From Fulvia fulva (Eukaryota > Ascomycota > Dothideomycetes > Mycosphaerellales > Mycosphaerellaceae), in assembly GCF_020509005.1 (NCBI RefSeq), contig NC_063012.1, positions 7,812,001 to 7,876,000 on the forward strand: a DNA stretch of 64,000 nt, given 5' to 3'. Below the pieces are notes generated by a model, which did not search any database, was not told the origin of the DNA, and saw nothing but the letters and a program-made list of their open reading frames with translations. Both the position numbers and the translations under genes were made by a program. The first letter of the stretch is position 1, and each line of letters opens with the position of its first letter. Of this stretch, positions 1-11,893 are shown one piece after another.

Positions 1-301
1 ACCCAGCCGTTCCCAGGCTCTTTCTGGTCGATAAATTCGAAGGGCGCAACGAACCAGTATCCCGGGCTCACAAGTTCTGGTTCCGTAACGTTGACCTTCC
101 ATCTAGGAGCTTTAATTTCTGGGTGCTGTGAGAGATTAGCATGCGCTTCTTTGGGCCAGTCTTCCAAAGCTCACGTACTGTTACGAAACTGAAGAGACCC
201 TCGTCGTGGTCGTGGAAATGGATATCAGCACTAGCTTGAAGGGACGAGAAGAGCAAAAGCGAGAGCGTTGAAAACCGGTGAAGCCAAGGAGACTGGTACA
301 T
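1..301 (-). CDS. Arylsulfotransferase-like secreted protein, N-terminal part (runs off window)
   Basis: The ATG at 301 opens a 41-codon first exon (301-179) with a signal peptide: MYQSP, then a hydrophobic run to about residue 22. A 53-bp intron (178-126) has donor GTACGT, branch GCTAATC and acceptor CACAG. Exon 2 (125-1) reads on in frame through HPEIKAPRWKVNV and SPGYWFVAPFEF. The SPGYxFVAPY-like block and the preceding 'HPEIKAP' are typical of the start of fungal arylsulfotransferase (ASST-type beta-propeller) proteins, which are usually 450-600 residues long. Only about 82 residues lie in the window. The function, sulfate transfer between phenolic compounds, is known for bacterial relatives only. 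For the fungal proteins it is inferred from the fold, and the substrate is unknown. Confidence 0.72.
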
Positions 302-1413
302 TCTGATGGCTAAGGCGTTGATGGCACTTTGGACAACATGAGTACCATGAGCAACACCGGCCAACGAGTCCTAAATGCAGAAAAGAGCGTGGATGAAGAA
401 ATCGACGAGGCTTGTAAGAATGAAAGATCAGGTTCGCGGGAGTCTCTCGAGAAGGAGAAGACGAAGTGATTATTGAGAGGTCAAGAGTAGGAAGCGCCAC
501 GCAATCGATAGAACAGACGAACGAATCAAAGACATAGCGCCCCGAGGACTAAGAGAGAAGTTTGGCTGAAGGATCAGGAGACCAATCTGCTGCAAAGAGG
601 AGGAGTCAAGGCGTCCAGTCCACGCGAGGACGCGCTGGAGCTCTGACCTGCCACTATTGGGTTGCCAAGCCGTGGCTTGCGTAGAGTCAGACAGCGAATC
701 AGCGCGGGCAGACGCAGGAGGAAATTCAGACGCCTCTTCGCCTAGTGAGCCCTATACCTAATTAGCCTTGTACGGGCGATCTCTTACTCTTGCTTACCAG
801 ACGGCGAAAATGATTTTGGCAACCCGAAACACGAACGGTCAGCATGCGGGTTTGCGTTTCGTAACTCACACGTTCCGATACCCACGCATTGCCGTGCGGA
901 GGGTCATAATCTTGGGCACCTGCGAGATTCGCTGTGGTCGGCCATCGTCCTAAACCGGTGTCATTGCACGCGACAAGATCCTTCTCGGAAGGAAATCGCC
1001 GAAAGTCTTGTGGTTTGAGAAAAGCCTCGCCCAGACCTGACATCTTCCCGAATACGGACTGGCCTCGAACTGTGATTCGCGGCAGGGGTCTGTTGCACGA
1101 CATCCTCTCAGGGCCGACCTCACTTATGAATAGTTGCTGCACCACGAGCTTTCTGCAAGACAAGTATCCTAACCATGGGTCTTGCTTGCCTTGCCCTTGG
1201 ACGCCACCAATATGCTCGAGATAACGGCGATTGATCGCTGCCGGAACGCCGCTCATGTTGAGGAAGAAGAGGATGAATTGACACATCGTTGTTGGTATGA
1301 CTACATCCCCTTGGTATGACTACATTCCCTTTGTGAGATTATCTGTCGAATTTCGCTGCTATGTGTAGCCTCGCTGCGCGTTCAAACACCCGAGCGCCGA
1401 CAGCATGAGACAT
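302..1413. other. Intergenic, no gene supported
   Basis: About 1.1 kb between two minus-strand genes. Open frames occur on both strands (the longest is 174 codons, minus, 1286-762), but none has a recognisable domain, splice-linked extension or secretion signal. The only structure seen is the short tandem duplication at 1292-1329. The part nearest 1413 is probably the P450 3' UTR. Confidence 0.5.
1292..1329. repeat. 19-bp tandem duplication
   Basis: The unit ttggtatgactacatcccc occurs twice in direct succession (1292-1310 and 1311-1329), with one c/t difference near the 3' end. It lies in non-coding sequence downstream of the P450. Confidence 0.85.
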
Positions 1414-3273
1414 TTACGTCTTCATTTCAGTGAGTTTACACCACAATGGCTTCTTCTCCCACAAGACTTGAAAAACGTCAGTTTAACTCTGCTTGCGACT
1501 TGTAACAGACTTACTGTGGATCTTCTGATCAGGCCAATTGCTTGATTCTTCGCATAGCTCCAAGTCGAAATGCAGCAGTGTTGTACACAACAATAGTCGC
1601 ATTTCGTGCCATGCTAGATTCTTGCCAACACAGTTGCGCGGACCTGTGGAGAAGGGCTCCAGGGCGGACAGGTTGTCGTTGGCATACTCTGGGTCTCCCA
1701 GAAATCTTTCGGGAGCAAACTTGTACGGGTTCTTGAAGTTATCTTCACTGCGATATGTTGACAAGTGGTGGATACCGAGTGAAGTATTCTCCGGAACGAA
1801 TTGCCCGCATATCGTTACCCCTCCGGAAGGTGTCATTCGAGACAAGGTTGACGGGACTGGCGGATACATCCTCAATCCTTCTTGCAAGACGGCGTGGAGG
1901 TACTTCAGTTTCTGAATCGACTCCAGAGTGATATCATCGTAGCTTGCGTGAGCTTCTCGAATCTCAGTGGTCAACTTCTTCATGTACTGGGGGTTGCGCA
2001 ATAAGTAACTAAAAGCAAAGGGTTCAAGGTCAGCAGATGTCTCAGACACGCGAAGATGCCTGGCACCCTTCACTTTGCTTACTAGGTCACGCCGGAGAGG
2101 GCCGTAGCAGTAGTTTCAGTTCCAGCGATCATGAAGAGGGATGCCAGCGACCGGTGTTCCTCAATTGTCAAGCCATCGGGGCCCGATGCCTTCTCCAAAA
2201 TCTTGCTCCACAGGTCTGGACGTTCCGGTGGAGACATTTTGAGACGGCGGTCGACTCTGTCCTTCGAGTAATTCCAGTGCTCAGCTTGCTTTCTTCGAAA
2301 GAACTGACTTTGGAAAAACCATTTGTCTACGATGTATTTTCCAAATGAGCTGGACATCTTCAAGGCTCGCAACTGGCTCGTATTCTTTATTCCAAGGAAG
2401 ATAGCTTGGACCCAGCTCGAGTATTCGCCATCCTCAAGCATATTGAGACCCTCATTGAAGCTCAGGTCTCCCACTAGTAACGAGATTAGGGTCAGTGATT
2501 CACATACTCAGGGGCAGGTCGAGAGACAGAAAAACTTACTGATGTCGAAGGTGGTGCAGTTGTAGTATTTCAGCATGTCGACAGGCTTTCCAGCTTGCTC
2601 AGCCAATTTACGCTGCATGGTGCCAGACCACGTTTTCAGCATTGGCTCGAGATCTTTGAGGCTCTTGTCCGCGAATGCATGAGCTACCAGCTTTCGCTGT
2701 CGAGAGTGGTTCGCATCGTCGGCCGTGATGAGACTGTCAACTCCATTGAAACTGCACAACAAGATATCAGCCATATTCAAGAAGCATGTGGCAGTGTCTC
2801 CGACGATGGTGTAGGTGTGTCGTGCAGTGCAGCATTCGAGTGCTGCACCATGTTCTCCAGACACTGCTCGATGTATGGTAGTCGTCAGTGACTTACGGCT
2901 TTCCATAGAAGAATTTGTCCTTGAAAACGTGGTTCTGGCCTGCTTTTTTGAAGCCATGGATATCTTTGAAAGCCTGCGCGTCTCCTCTGAAAGACAACTC
3001 ATTGGGCGCAATTCGCACGACTGGGCCGTACCGCCTGTGCAACTCTGGAATGACCGTGGCTTCATCCCCACGGATCATGCATAATATGCGCGGAATCCTG
3101 CTAAATGCGCGATATTTCGGACCAGGAAACTTGGATAATGGACCAAAGTAGACGTGCACAGCTGAGGCAAATGTGAACAATAGATAGAGGACGGCAAAGC
3201 TCAGCGACAAGGTGACGGCATTGGTGGGCAAGCCTGAGAGCCCATCGCTGAAGGCCATGTGCTGCGTGGACAT
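1414..3273 (-). CDS. Cytochrome P450 monooxygenase, complete, five exons
   Basis: Exons 3273-2897, 2751-2540, 2473-2083, 2008-1515 and 1466-1414 join to 508 codons with no stop. An N-terminal membrane anchor (about residues 18-40) is followed by the proline hinge FPGPKYRAF. The I-helix has AGTETTAT, the K-helix ExxR is in EGLRMYPPVP, the PERF motif is in FAPERFLG, and the heme loop FSTGPRNCVGKNL supplies the cysteine ligand. The end, DQKIHILWEKKPL, matches the usual C-terminus of this class and supports the last 48-bp intron, whose acceptor is AAG. The length is normal for a microsomal fungal P450. The text resembles the isotrichodermin C-15 hydroxylase / averantin hydroxylase-like group (CYP65 and relatives), so a role in secondary metabolism or detoxification is likely. 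No backbone synthase lies nearby, and the substrate is unknown. Confidence 0.93.
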
Positions 3274-4569
3274 TATCCTTTGGCGATCGAGAGCTTCAGC
3301 AGGTGCGGTAGGGTGCCGAAGGTAGCAACTAAGGAAGTCTACATGGAGCTGCTCGAGAGCTGTTCCATATGTTTAATATATCAGGAAAAGCAAATCCGTC
3401 AGACCCTGATGTGCTGTGACAGCTGTGCGATTATCCGGCAGCGCTGTCGTTATGTCAAGCATAAAAAAGATCCACACGGGAAGGATCCTTCTCTGCCCGA
3501 GAGGAGACTGAGGAGTAGTCTGCATCGTTGACGCTTCATGGTTTCGCTTAGCGGCATTCGCCGGCCACCTGCCAGACTACCGGAGCCTGAATTGACACAA
3601 TGACGGACGGTGCTTGGTTGTTCGTCAGTCTGCGAGACACGCACGACGTGGCTGTGCATGGCCAAGCGTCTGGGATCTTGCTGCAATGCACATCAGCAGA
3701 GGCTATGTGAGTACAAGATTCACGGCATTGCTGCACAAATGCGACGGATGGCACAGACGGGCACGGCGGCGCTTGCGATCCTGTCGACCGGACGCGTGTG
3801 ATGGCATTCTCACGCCCGTGCCATGATTCATGAAGACTGCGAGGCATTGTCATTCGTTGAACAGTGGTGGACGCCATCCTGAAACCTCCTTCCTGGCTCG
3901 AAGTGCAGGATCGCATGGGAATCAGGGCCAGCACTTGTCAGCAATGTAGTATGTAGGTCCAGTGCAGGCGCGTCGACGAGGCGAGAACCTGGCAGGCTTC
4001 AGTCGCCGGCGAGTAGAATGGTAATGCGCGATGATGGCCATGGTATCACTGGGGCGATATCAGATTTCGATACCCGTGAAGGACTTCGTGCTGGCTCAAA
4101 GCAGCGGCCTCAGTGCGGGCATAGGACTGTACGATCGTCGTTCCGTGCATGTCATACTGCCGGGATGCATCCTGCGGGATCTCTCGCTCGCAACCGGCGC
4201 TTCCTCTTTGTAGTCATTGTTTCGATGACACCTGACTGCACATGTGACGAGATGGGTTGTTGCCTTGCTGATGGTACTTGTCATGATGCTGATGACAACA
4301 TGCTCGTCTGTTCAATGTTGTTTTACAGAGGGCGAACAGCAGGTGAGATGACCGCGTCCGATATCGGCCACAGCTTGGCAAATTGCGTGCAGATGTACAG
4401 TATCTGGATATCAGATACATCCTGTGCTCGTCATCGTCGTCAACAATACTGTAACCCTCACGACGCATCTTCCTTCGTCGCAACATCCGCCGTCGTATCA
4501 TATCAACCTTCGTGGCATTGCTGTCCTCTGTCCGCGTTGAGAGACGAAAGCAGGGGAGAGGGCTTGTAG
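3274..4569. other. Divergent intergenic region, no gene supported
   Basis: About 1.3 kb between the start of the P450 (minus) and the mitochondrial carrier (plus). It must hold both promoters. A 183-codon plus-strand frame (4018-4569) is rich in Arg, Ser, Cys and His with no domain, and looks like chance. Confidence 0.5.
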
Positions 4570-5813
4570 ATGTCCGAAAACACCAATGCTGACATCTGGA
4601 TGTAATTTGAAACCCGTACCCATACACACAGAATGCCTGCAGCTGATGCCACCACAACAGAGCCGGAGCCTTTGCGGCCTTTGTGAGTATGCTACATGTA
4701 CGACTCGCACTATTGCAACCGCTGATCGTTGCACCATCTTTAGACCGTCGACCTGATCGTCTATCCTCTTGATACGATCAAGACCCGATTGCAGTCACCA
4801 GACTACACGCGGCTATATCGAAATGGCACGAATACGGGCTTCAACCCTTCCATGTTTAGGGGAGTATATCAAGGAGTAGGCTCAGTCATCATCGGTCAGT
4901 CGAACCCGCAGGCCATTCGCGATCAACGATAGCAAGCTCAACAGTCACAGCGACGTTGCCCTCCTCTGGCGCCTTCTTCTCGACATATGAGGGAATAAAG
5001 GCCACTCTGACCGAGACGAATCCCACCTTGGGAGCCAAGCCATTTCTACCCACGCCTCTGATACATGCTATTGCCTCTGGGTCCGCGGAGTTGGTCTCAT
5101 GTGCCATACTCACCCCTGCCGAGGTCATCAAGCAGAATGCACAAATGGTAGACAACTCCAACCGCGACAGACCTCGAGTCAATGCTACGCTGCAGACCCT
5201 CAAACGATTCCGTTCCAACCCACTGGCGCTATGGCGAGGATATACTGCTTTAGCAGGCCGGAATCTACCGTTCACTGCCATGCAATTCCCAATGTTCGAG
5301 CGCATAAAAGAGAGCATCAGGCGATATAGGGATGACCGAGGTATTCGGACACATACTCTTTTGGAAAGCGGCATGATCACGGCTGTTAGTGCTGGTACGG
5401 GAGGCAGTATTGCCGCGGTCATTACTACACCCATCGACGTAGTCAAGACGCGCATCATGTTGGCTGCTGTGGAAGGAGGCTCTGACGATTCCAAGTCTAC
5501 ACCTCGCGAAAGCGTCAAGGCAGCCAAAGATGCTCTGGTCGATGCTACGGGAAAGACTGTTGAGGCAGTCAAGGACAAGCCTGTGGAGACCATGAAGGAG
5601 GCGGTGAGGCCAAAGCGATCTGGTAGTCTGCAAGTGGCGCGAGAGATCATACAAGAGCAAGGTTACAAAGGTCTATTCCGCGGTGGAGCATTGAGAGGTG
5701 TCTGGACGATGCTGGGAAGTGGGTTGTATTTGGGCGTTTACGAAAGTGGACGCATATACCTTGCACAGCGACGAGGTGACCCGATTGATGCTGAAGAGTA
5801 TGCGAGATCTTGA
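4570..5813 (+). CDS. Mitochondrial carrier (SLC25 family), SAM-carrier-like
   Basis: Four exons (4570-4601, 4661-4682, 4744-4894, 4951-5813) give 355 residues. The three carrier signatures are PLDTIKTRLQ (repeat 1), TPAEVIKQNAQ (repeat 2) and TPIDVVKTRIM (repeat 3), each ending a first helix. Later blocks such as RGYTALAGRNLPFTAMQFP resemble the yeast Pet8 S-adenosylmethionine carrier. The matrix loop of repeat 3 is enlarged by a Lys/Glu-rich insertion of about 50 residues (5480-5620). The start MSENTNADIW was chosen because only this reading splices in frame into WIAGAFAAFTVDL through a 22-nt exon (4661-4682). Introns of 59, 61 and 56 bp have normal signals. The protein should sit in the mitochondrial inner membrane. 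The exact substrate is inferred from similarity only. Confidence 0.85.
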
Positions 5814-6172
5814 GCAAGCGTTGGCCGATGTGTTTCTGGGAGGCTGGAACTGCTACACGATACCCTTTGTGCATATGGTTAATGCATAGACGTCGGGGGC
5901 ATGTACATAGGCGCCACGATGATGGTCGGGAAACATAGTTTGGGACAACTGGAAGAGAAACGTGAATGGCGGTCACAGAGGTATTGATCATCCGTTCCAT
6001 TGCATCTTTCCCACTCAAGTGAATTCACAACCTCAGTTCGACATATCCCGATCCGACAGCACAACGCGCAGCTCCGACGCCGTACGATCTAACCCTCTCC
6101 AAAAACGCTAACGGACCAAGAATTGAATATTCATATCCATTTACCTTCATTCAACATCCACTCCCCAACATT
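5814..6172. other. Convergent 3' intergenic region
   Basis: This 359-bp stretch lies between the stop of the carrier (plus) and the stop of the 6.2-kb hypothetical gene (minus). It should hold both 3' UTRs. No coding signal was seen. Confidence 0.55.
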
Positions 6173-6520
6173 CTACGCCCTCCCACCAAGAATCTCCTCA
6201 ATGCCACCACAAGCAGGCCCCACATTCGGCCGTGGCTCCACCAGCGACATCAAAGATTGACTAACCAGAGTGCGCTCCTCTTCTTGCTCAACCTCAAGCG
6301 AGCTCTTCTTCCTTCTGATCGCCCTTCGAGGGTTCAACGCGCTGTCTAGCGACACATTTGACATGTTGCCGAAACTTAGACTCGAGAATCGCGAACCATT
6401 TGATGTTGCTGTGCCGGCTGATAGCGGTGATTTTGATGCTGATGGCGATGATTGGAACGCTGTTCGTAGTCTGCGGAGCGAGTTGCGCGGGTGGAGAGGT
6501 TGGAATTTGCTGGATGGCAT
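6173..6520 (-). CDS. Small basic, Ser-rich hypothetical protein
   Basis: The frame starting at ATG 6520 encodes 115 residues. It is Ser/Arg-rich, with a basic start (MPSSKFQPLHPRNSLRRL), then RRAIRRKKSSLEVEQEEERT, and ends in GGIEEILGGRA. No known domain is recognised. The low-complexity Ser/Arg composition, the acidic patch and the tidy Gly-rich C-terminus look like a small, conserved, disordered fungal protein. The same frame stays open upstream to an ATG at 6913 (246 codons), but that upstream part contains a likely splice acceptor and lacks obvious coding character, so the internal ATG is preferred. Expression is unproven. Confidence 0.45.
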   Translation of the reverse strand: MPSSKFQPLHPRNSLRRLRTAFQSSPSASKSPLSAGTATSNGSRFSSLSFGNMSNVSLDSALNPRRAIRRKKSSLEVEQEEERTLVSQSLMSLVEPRPNVGPACGGIEEILGGRA

Positions 6521-7578
6521 GTTGGTTGGTGATGTTTTGGTGATGGATCGTTTCTCTTTTGGCGATTGTTCGATGTATGGCTGTTGGAGGCGAGTGGAGT
6601 ATTGCTGTATGTCCGTGTCAGGTACTAGTCTTCCGACCGGAGTACTGCTGATATGTGTGTTGTTGCGACGAGCCGACACAAGAGGTCTGGTGACCTGAGA
6701 AGAATCGCGTTCCTGTAGCGCAAGGCGTGACAGTCGTGAGAGGCCGGCTTCAGTCCGGAGATTTGGCAGAATCTCGTATAGATAGGTATAGTCGTGCCGA
6801 CAGCCCTGGCAAGAAGTGGACAGGAATGCGGAGGTTATTGACGAGGGTATGTTCTTCTTCGCTGCGATAGTCGGTACAATCACAGGAAATGTAGCCGTCC
6901 AAGGTATGTTCACACCGCTTCGACGGTGTCTTGATCGTGGTTCTCAAGGGCAGAGGGGAGAGGAGGGCAATGTGGCCGCATGGGAAGACGATGTTCTTGA
7001 AGGAAAGCAGTTCATTTGCTGCTCCTGCTCCCTAAGCAGAGCACTTACTATTCCAGAATGCTTGTGCTACGTCCAACGGTACGCGGCCAGCGGGTTGCGT
7101 ATTCCTGTCACGAAGATCCACATACAAAGTGTTAGCCCTGACGTTAGAGATGTCCTCCGCGTGCTCCGAGACGCGTCGACAGTGGCGGGAAGGAAGATAA
7201 TGACAGCCCCTGGAAAACAACAACGCGTGAGCGGTGGACAAATCCGCGGACGATACTCATCAAGGCAGTTGTGCCATGTTCTTCGGCACGATCAGCCTTG
7301 GGCGAACCAGGAAGAGAAGGAAAGAACGTTTTAGAATGGACCCTGCCCGACGCCCCTGTCCCGCTAGCGCGTCTTCGGCTGGCAATTGAGTTCTGTAGAA
7401 TGTCAAGGTGCGACGTAGCGTGAATGAGTGCTGAGAGGTACGTTTCGCGTTGAAAGACAAACATGGAGCCAGACATGCAGCGCAGGAAATCACAATAATC
7501 TTTGAGAGACGTGCCATGGAAGAATGCGGCAAATGACGCATTTGGTCGTCGATACTGCAGTAGTATACACACGTCTGT
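6521..7578. other. Intergenic, with a weak coding-like patch on the minus strand
   Basis: About 1.05 kb between the small hypothetical gene and the CLF1 stop. On the minus strand the stretch around 7040-7150 reads LRDRNTQPAGRVPLDVAQAF, vaguely ankyrin-like, and is followed by a good donor, GTAAGTGC (about 7050). I could not build a full gene around it. The remainder shows nothing. Confidence 0.35.
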
Positions 7579-9603
7579 CTATGCCGCAGCCTTCTCCTTC
7601 TCCTGCTTCCACTTCTGCGCCATCATCATGAGTTTGCTCATCTTTGCAGAGCTCTCGTCGTCTGCCGGGAACACGTAGTCCATATACTCCTCGAACGAGT
7701 CGTCGTCGAGCTTTCTCCTCTTCTTGACGCGCCTTGGCATTTGCTTCGAAACCTTTTCTTGGTCCTGCTCGCCGCCATGCGTCTCCTCGAACCCCTTCCA
7801 CGCGTTGAGAAGCGCCGCCCTCTCCTCGACCAACGAGTTGTCTTTGTACAGCTTATGTGCCCGCTCGAAGATTTTCCGCGCCCGTGCCTTGGCAGCATCG
7901 CTCACTGCAGCTTCCGACTCGTCTGTAATCTCCTCCACGAAGTCTGGGACGCTGATCTCGAACTGTGCGTAGCTGATCCATACCTTGACGTGCTCAGTCT
8001 TGGCCAACAAGCGTTCATACAGCGATCTTGTCTTCTCGTATTCGCCTTCTTCCTCCTCGAAGTCGATGTACGCTTTCCAGACGAGCTCTGGCATATCCAA
8101 CACTTCTTGCTGGATCGCAAGCTCGAAGATGGCGCGAGTACGATCCAAGTCTTCGAGACCGCGTTCCAGCTCGGCGAACTTGATCCAGGCCTGCGAATTG
8201 GACGCATCGAACTCGATCCATTTCTCATAAAGCGTCCGGCAGCGCACAAACTCGAACAACTTCAGTTCCATGTCGATATACGCGCGGAACAGCTTGTTCT
8301 TTGGACACACGCCAATTGCCATACCCATCGTCTTTCGCGCACGATCAAGTTCTTGCTGTCGTAGGTGGAATTGGCCCTTGAGGATCCAGACTTTTGCAAA
8401 CGTGAACTTCTTGTGTGGAACGATCTTGATTGCTTCTTCGTAAACTTGCGCTGCTCGAGCAAGATCCTTCGTCTCCAGTTCTTCATAAAGGGCATAGAAT
8501 ATCCAGAGATAGATATAACGCCTCCAGTGGCGCTTTTCATGGCTCGGCGGTATTTGTGCGATTGCGCGCTCGTAAACGTCCCTTACTCTCCCTGGATCCT
8601 GGCCTGCTTCCTCCAATCTGGCATAGTCGAACCAAGCGTCATAATTCTTTGGGTTTTCCTTCACCTGCTCTTCATAGAGAACTCTTCGTTTTGAAAGCAC
8701 AACGTCCTCGACCCCTTCACGATCACCGTACTGTTTCTCAAACTGAGTGTAGGCTTTGTGCAGGATAGCAGATCTAGAGCGTGGCATGCGGTCCAGAGCG
8801 TACTTGTAGATTGCTCGCGCACGCTCGTACTCTTTGAGCTTGGCCTCGAATCTGGCGTAAGCAATGAAGAGTTTCTCGTCCATGAACTCGTCGCCCAGCG
8901 TCTCGATAGCCATACCGAACACGTCCCGTACGAGATCGCTCGTGCCGTTCTCCTCCTCGAATCGTGCCCACTTAATCCAATTCCTTGACTCAGGGTGAAC
9001 GATGGTAAACCTCTCAAAGATATTCCGCGCCCGATCGAACTCGCTGTACCGCTTCTCGAGCTTGATGTAGGCATTCCAGGCGGCCTCGTCGGGCTCCCAT
9101 GACATCCAGCGCTCAAAGACCTGCCTCGTACCGGCGACATTGCCAAGCATTTCCTCCATGTAGACATACTTGTACCATAGCTTGTCTATGCGTGGAAGGA
9201 TGGTCACTGCTCTGTCCAAGAGGTTGCGCGCATGGTTGATGTTGCGCTCCTTCATTTCCGACTCGATATATCTCACCCATAGCTGCACATTAGTGCTCTC
9301 CACGTCCAACGCACGCTCAAAGACACTGCGCGCCCTCCGGTATTCCTTCTGTTCCAGTTCCCAGGCGGCATAGCGGAACCAATTGCCCATGTTGAGGCGA
9401 TTGCGGCGCACATAGTCCTCGAACTCCTTTCGTTTCCGTCCCTGGTATTCATGGAGTTCTTCGAGGTCGGCGAAGCGCTGTGTTGGCGCTGTCAGGCCGG
9501 GTTCCTGGCGGTCGACTGCTTCCCGCAGCAGCTGTTCGGCGGAGATCTGCTGCGGCGCGGCGGCCTTGTTTTTGACCCGTGGAGGGCCACGCGACGACTC
9601 CAT
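7579..9603 (-). CDS. CLF1: Pre-mRNA-splicing factor Clf1 (crooked-neck/Syf3)
   Basis: A single uninterrupted frame of 674 residues, close to the usual 670-690 for fungal Clf1. Nearly the whole protein consists of HAT (half-a-TPR) repeats with the pattern W-x-x-Y/F-x-x-x-E and R-A-R-x-x-(F/Y)-E-R. Examples are [40 protein letters not shown] and [20 protein letters not shown]. The N-terminus carries the typical [10 protein letters not shown] block and the C-terminus is Lys-rich ([10 protein letters not shown]), as expected for a nuclear protein. Clf1 belongs to the Prp19-associated (NTC) complex and scaffolds spliceosome activation in the nucleus. It shares a 344-bp promoter region with PRP31, another splicing factor, transcribed the other way. 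Confidence 0.97.
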   Translation of the reverse strand: MESSRGPPRVKNKAAAPQQISAEQLLREAVDRQEPGLTAPTQRFADLEELHEYQGRKRKEFEDYVRRNRLNMGNWFRYAAWELEQKEYRRARSVFERALDVESTNVQLWVRYIESEMKERNINHARNLLDRAVTILPRIDKLWYKYVYMEEMLGNVAGTRQVFERWMSWEPDEAAWNAYIKLEKRYSEFDRARNIFERFTIVHPESRNWIKWARFEEENGTSDLVRDVFGMAIETLGDEFMDEKLFIAYARFEAKLKEYERARAIYKYALDRMPRSRSAILHKAYTQFEKQYGDREGVEDVVLSKRRVLYEEQVKENPKNYDAWFDYARLEEAGQDPGRVRDVYERAIAQIPPSHEKRHWRRYIYLWIFYALYEELETKDLARAAQVYEEAIKIVPHKKFTFAKVWILKGQFHLRQQELDRARKTMGMAIGVCPKNKLFRAYIDMELKLFEFVRCRTLYEKWIEFDASNSQAWIKFAELERGLEDLDRTRAIFELAIQQEVLDMPELVWKAYIDFEEEEGEYEKTRSLYERLLAKTEHVKVWISYAQFEISVPDFVEEITDESEAAVSDAAKARARKIFERAHKLYKDNSLVEERAALLNAWKGFEETHGGEQDQEKVSKQMPRRVKKRRKLDDDSFEEYMDYVFPADDESSAKMSKLMMMAQKWKQEKEKAAA

Positions 9604-9947
9604 GGTGGGTGGTGGTGTTCGTCAGTGGTGTGGTGTCGGTGAGGTGATGTGTTGAGAGGGAGCGTAGGTCGGTGGTCACATGCTAAGAAATGTTCAAAGC
9701 TGCGGAGCAAAAGTCAGGCTTTGGCTTCGAAGTTCGAGCTTGCCCGCAACCAGGGCTGCCACCTCAAGTTGAACCTTGCATCAAGACAGGCTCGCTTTTC
9801 TCCAGCACTGCACATCTCCCACTATTGTCGCAGTACCGACGTCCACCTCCTCGACTCAGCAACACAGTCACCTACACCAAGACTTCTCACTGAGCGACAT
9901 CAACACTCTCCGCGCCACGGCGCAAACCTGACGAGCGAGGCGACAAG
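9604..9947. promoter_or_regulatory. Bidirectional promoter region of CLF1 and PRP31
   Basis: The two start codons lie 344 bp apart on opposite strands. Both genes encode spliceosome proteins, so shared regulation is plausible. Pyrimidine-rich tracts (for example 9780-9850) are seen. No specific factor site can be named. Confidence 0.5.
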
Positions 9948-11893
9948 ATGGCGACGATCGCGGACGAGCTGCTGAACGACTTTGAGGATTCCGGCGATGA
10001 GAACGAGCAGGAACAGGTTGACGATCAGTACTTCGGAGAGTCAGGTGACGCAACATCTGTTCCAAATGGCAGTGCTGCACCCGGCCTCATGTCCCAAGAG
10101 GGCATGGAGCTTGATGGCGACGAGGAGGCACCGGACGATGAAGGCGAGGACGCCGCAAACGTACCAAGTCACCTAAACAAGGAAGAGGAAGAGACCGAAG
10201 AAGAGACCAAGGCGCGTGTAGAGAAGATGGAGCTGCAGAATGTCAGTGATGTGCGCAGTGTGGCAGGTCTCATGAAGCAGCTGGATCCTCTCCTCGAGGT
10301 AAGTTCACCCCGTTTCCCAGCATACATATGAGTCTCTTATTGAACATGTGTGGATACAGCCCTGACTATTCCGGCGTTTTGCAGAAAATCGAATACTACA
10401 AGACCCGTCCACCAGGCGAAGAGACGAAGAATGTCGGCAACATTGAAGACAATCCAGAGTACAAGCTTCTAACACGGTCGAATACGCTCTCCACAGGTAT
10501 CGATGGCGAAATCATTCTGGTGCACAAGTTCATTCGCGATCACTACTCGGTGCGCTTTCCGGAGCTGGAGACGCTTGTACAGAATCCTTTGGACTATGCA
10601 AGGTCAGTTGCCATCATTGGCAATGGTCCTATGGAGGACATCAAGAAGATCAGCGAGACCAGCGACAACATTGTCGGGAAGCCACTCAAGCAGGTTCTGG
10701 ACGGCCCTACGCTCATGGTCGTCACAGTAGAGGCAACCCAAACCAGTGGCGTGCCCCTCTCCGACACTGAGCTCGCAACTGTGCGCCGCGCTTGCCAGAT
10801 GACCTTGAAGCTTGACAATGCGAAGCGGGTGCTCACGGACTATGTGCAATCGCGCATGTCCCTCTTCGCCCCCAATCTGACTGCCCTCATAGGATCCGCT
10901 ACAGCTGCACAGCTGATCAACTACACTGGAGGTCTCTCTGGACTGGCCAAGACGCCTGCTTGCAATCTTGCTCCCTTGGGCAACAAGAAGAGTGCTCGAG
11001 GAGTGGGATTGGCTACGAACGTCGGCGTGCGAAACCAAGGCGTGCTGTACCAGAACGATATCATCCGCAGCGTACCTCAAGATCTGAAGGTGCAAGCAAT
11101 GCGCATACTCTCCGCCAAGGTCGTTCTCGCTGCGCGTGTCGACTCAACGCATGATTCGCCATCTGGAGAGCAAGGATTGGTGTTTGCGGAACAGGTCGAG
11201 AAGCGGATCAACAGGCTCTCCGAAGCACCACCAAACAGCGGCACGAAAGCTCTGCCTGCACCCGATGACAAGCCGTCCCGGAAGCGTGGAGGTCGACGTG
11301 TGAGGAAAATGAAGGAGGCCACGGCCATGACTGATTTGAGGAAGGCTCAGAACCGCATGGTCTTTGGCAAGGAGGAGGCCGAGATCGGTTATGGCGATGG
11401 CACGAAGGGCCTCGGAATGATAGGAGCGCAAGACGACGGACGCGTGAGGGCCACGCAAATCGATCAGCGCACGAAAGCCAAGCTATCGAAGAAGAACGCT
11501 GGATGGGGTGGGGCTACACCATCAAGTGGTACCGCCACATCGCTCCGCAGCTTCGGCGGTGGCCTAAGCACGCCTGGCGCATTGAAGGCTCACGGTCTTC
11601 GGGCTACCGGTGTTGGCTCTTCGGGACTAAAGACTAACGTTGGCAACACTGGCGGTACTGTGTCGACTGTCGCATTCACACCTGTGCAAGGTCTCGAACT
11701 CGTTGACCCTAAGGTTCGCGACGAGATGAACAGGAAGAGGAAAGCTGAAGAAGACCGCTGGTTCAAGGGTGGCACTTTCACGCAGATCGGGGGTGCTGGA
11801 TCCTCTGCAGCGCCGAGTGGCCCTGGCAAGGTCGATAGTCAGGGTTTCAAGGTTCCAGCGTTACCGGTGAAGAAGCAAAAGCAAGAGGGATGA
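9948..11893 (+). CDS. PRP31: U4/U6 snRNP protein Prp31
   Basis: Exon 1 (9948-10298) and exon 2 (10385-11893), separated by an 86-bp intron, give 619 residues. The acidic N-terminus precedes DVRSVAGLMKQLDPLL and KIEYYKTRP, the coiled-coil part. The Nop domain follows and includes LTALIGSATAAQLINYTGGL, LAPLGNKKSARG and GVLYQNDIIRSVPQDLKVQA, the surface that clamps 15.5K protein on U4 snRNA. A basic segment (KPSRKRGGRRVRKMKE) and a Gly/Ser-rich Prp31 C-terminal domain finish the protein. Prp31 is needed to build the U4/U6.U5 tri-snRNP in the nucleus. The length is slightly above the usual fungal size because of the low-complexity tail. Confidence 0.97.

Noticed and set aside
762..1286. 174-codon minus-strand ORF downstream of the P450
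   Set aside because: No domain, no splice-linked extension and chance-like composition; overlapping plus-strand frames are equally open.
4018..4569. 183-codon plus-strand ORF before the carrier gene
   Set aside because: Cys/Ser/Arg/His-rich with no family; it ends at the carrier start, whose real first exon lies in another frame.
7030..7500. Possible ankyrin-repeat gene on the minus strand
   Set aside because: One ankyrin-like phrase and a good donor, but no start, no second repeat and no consistent exon chain.
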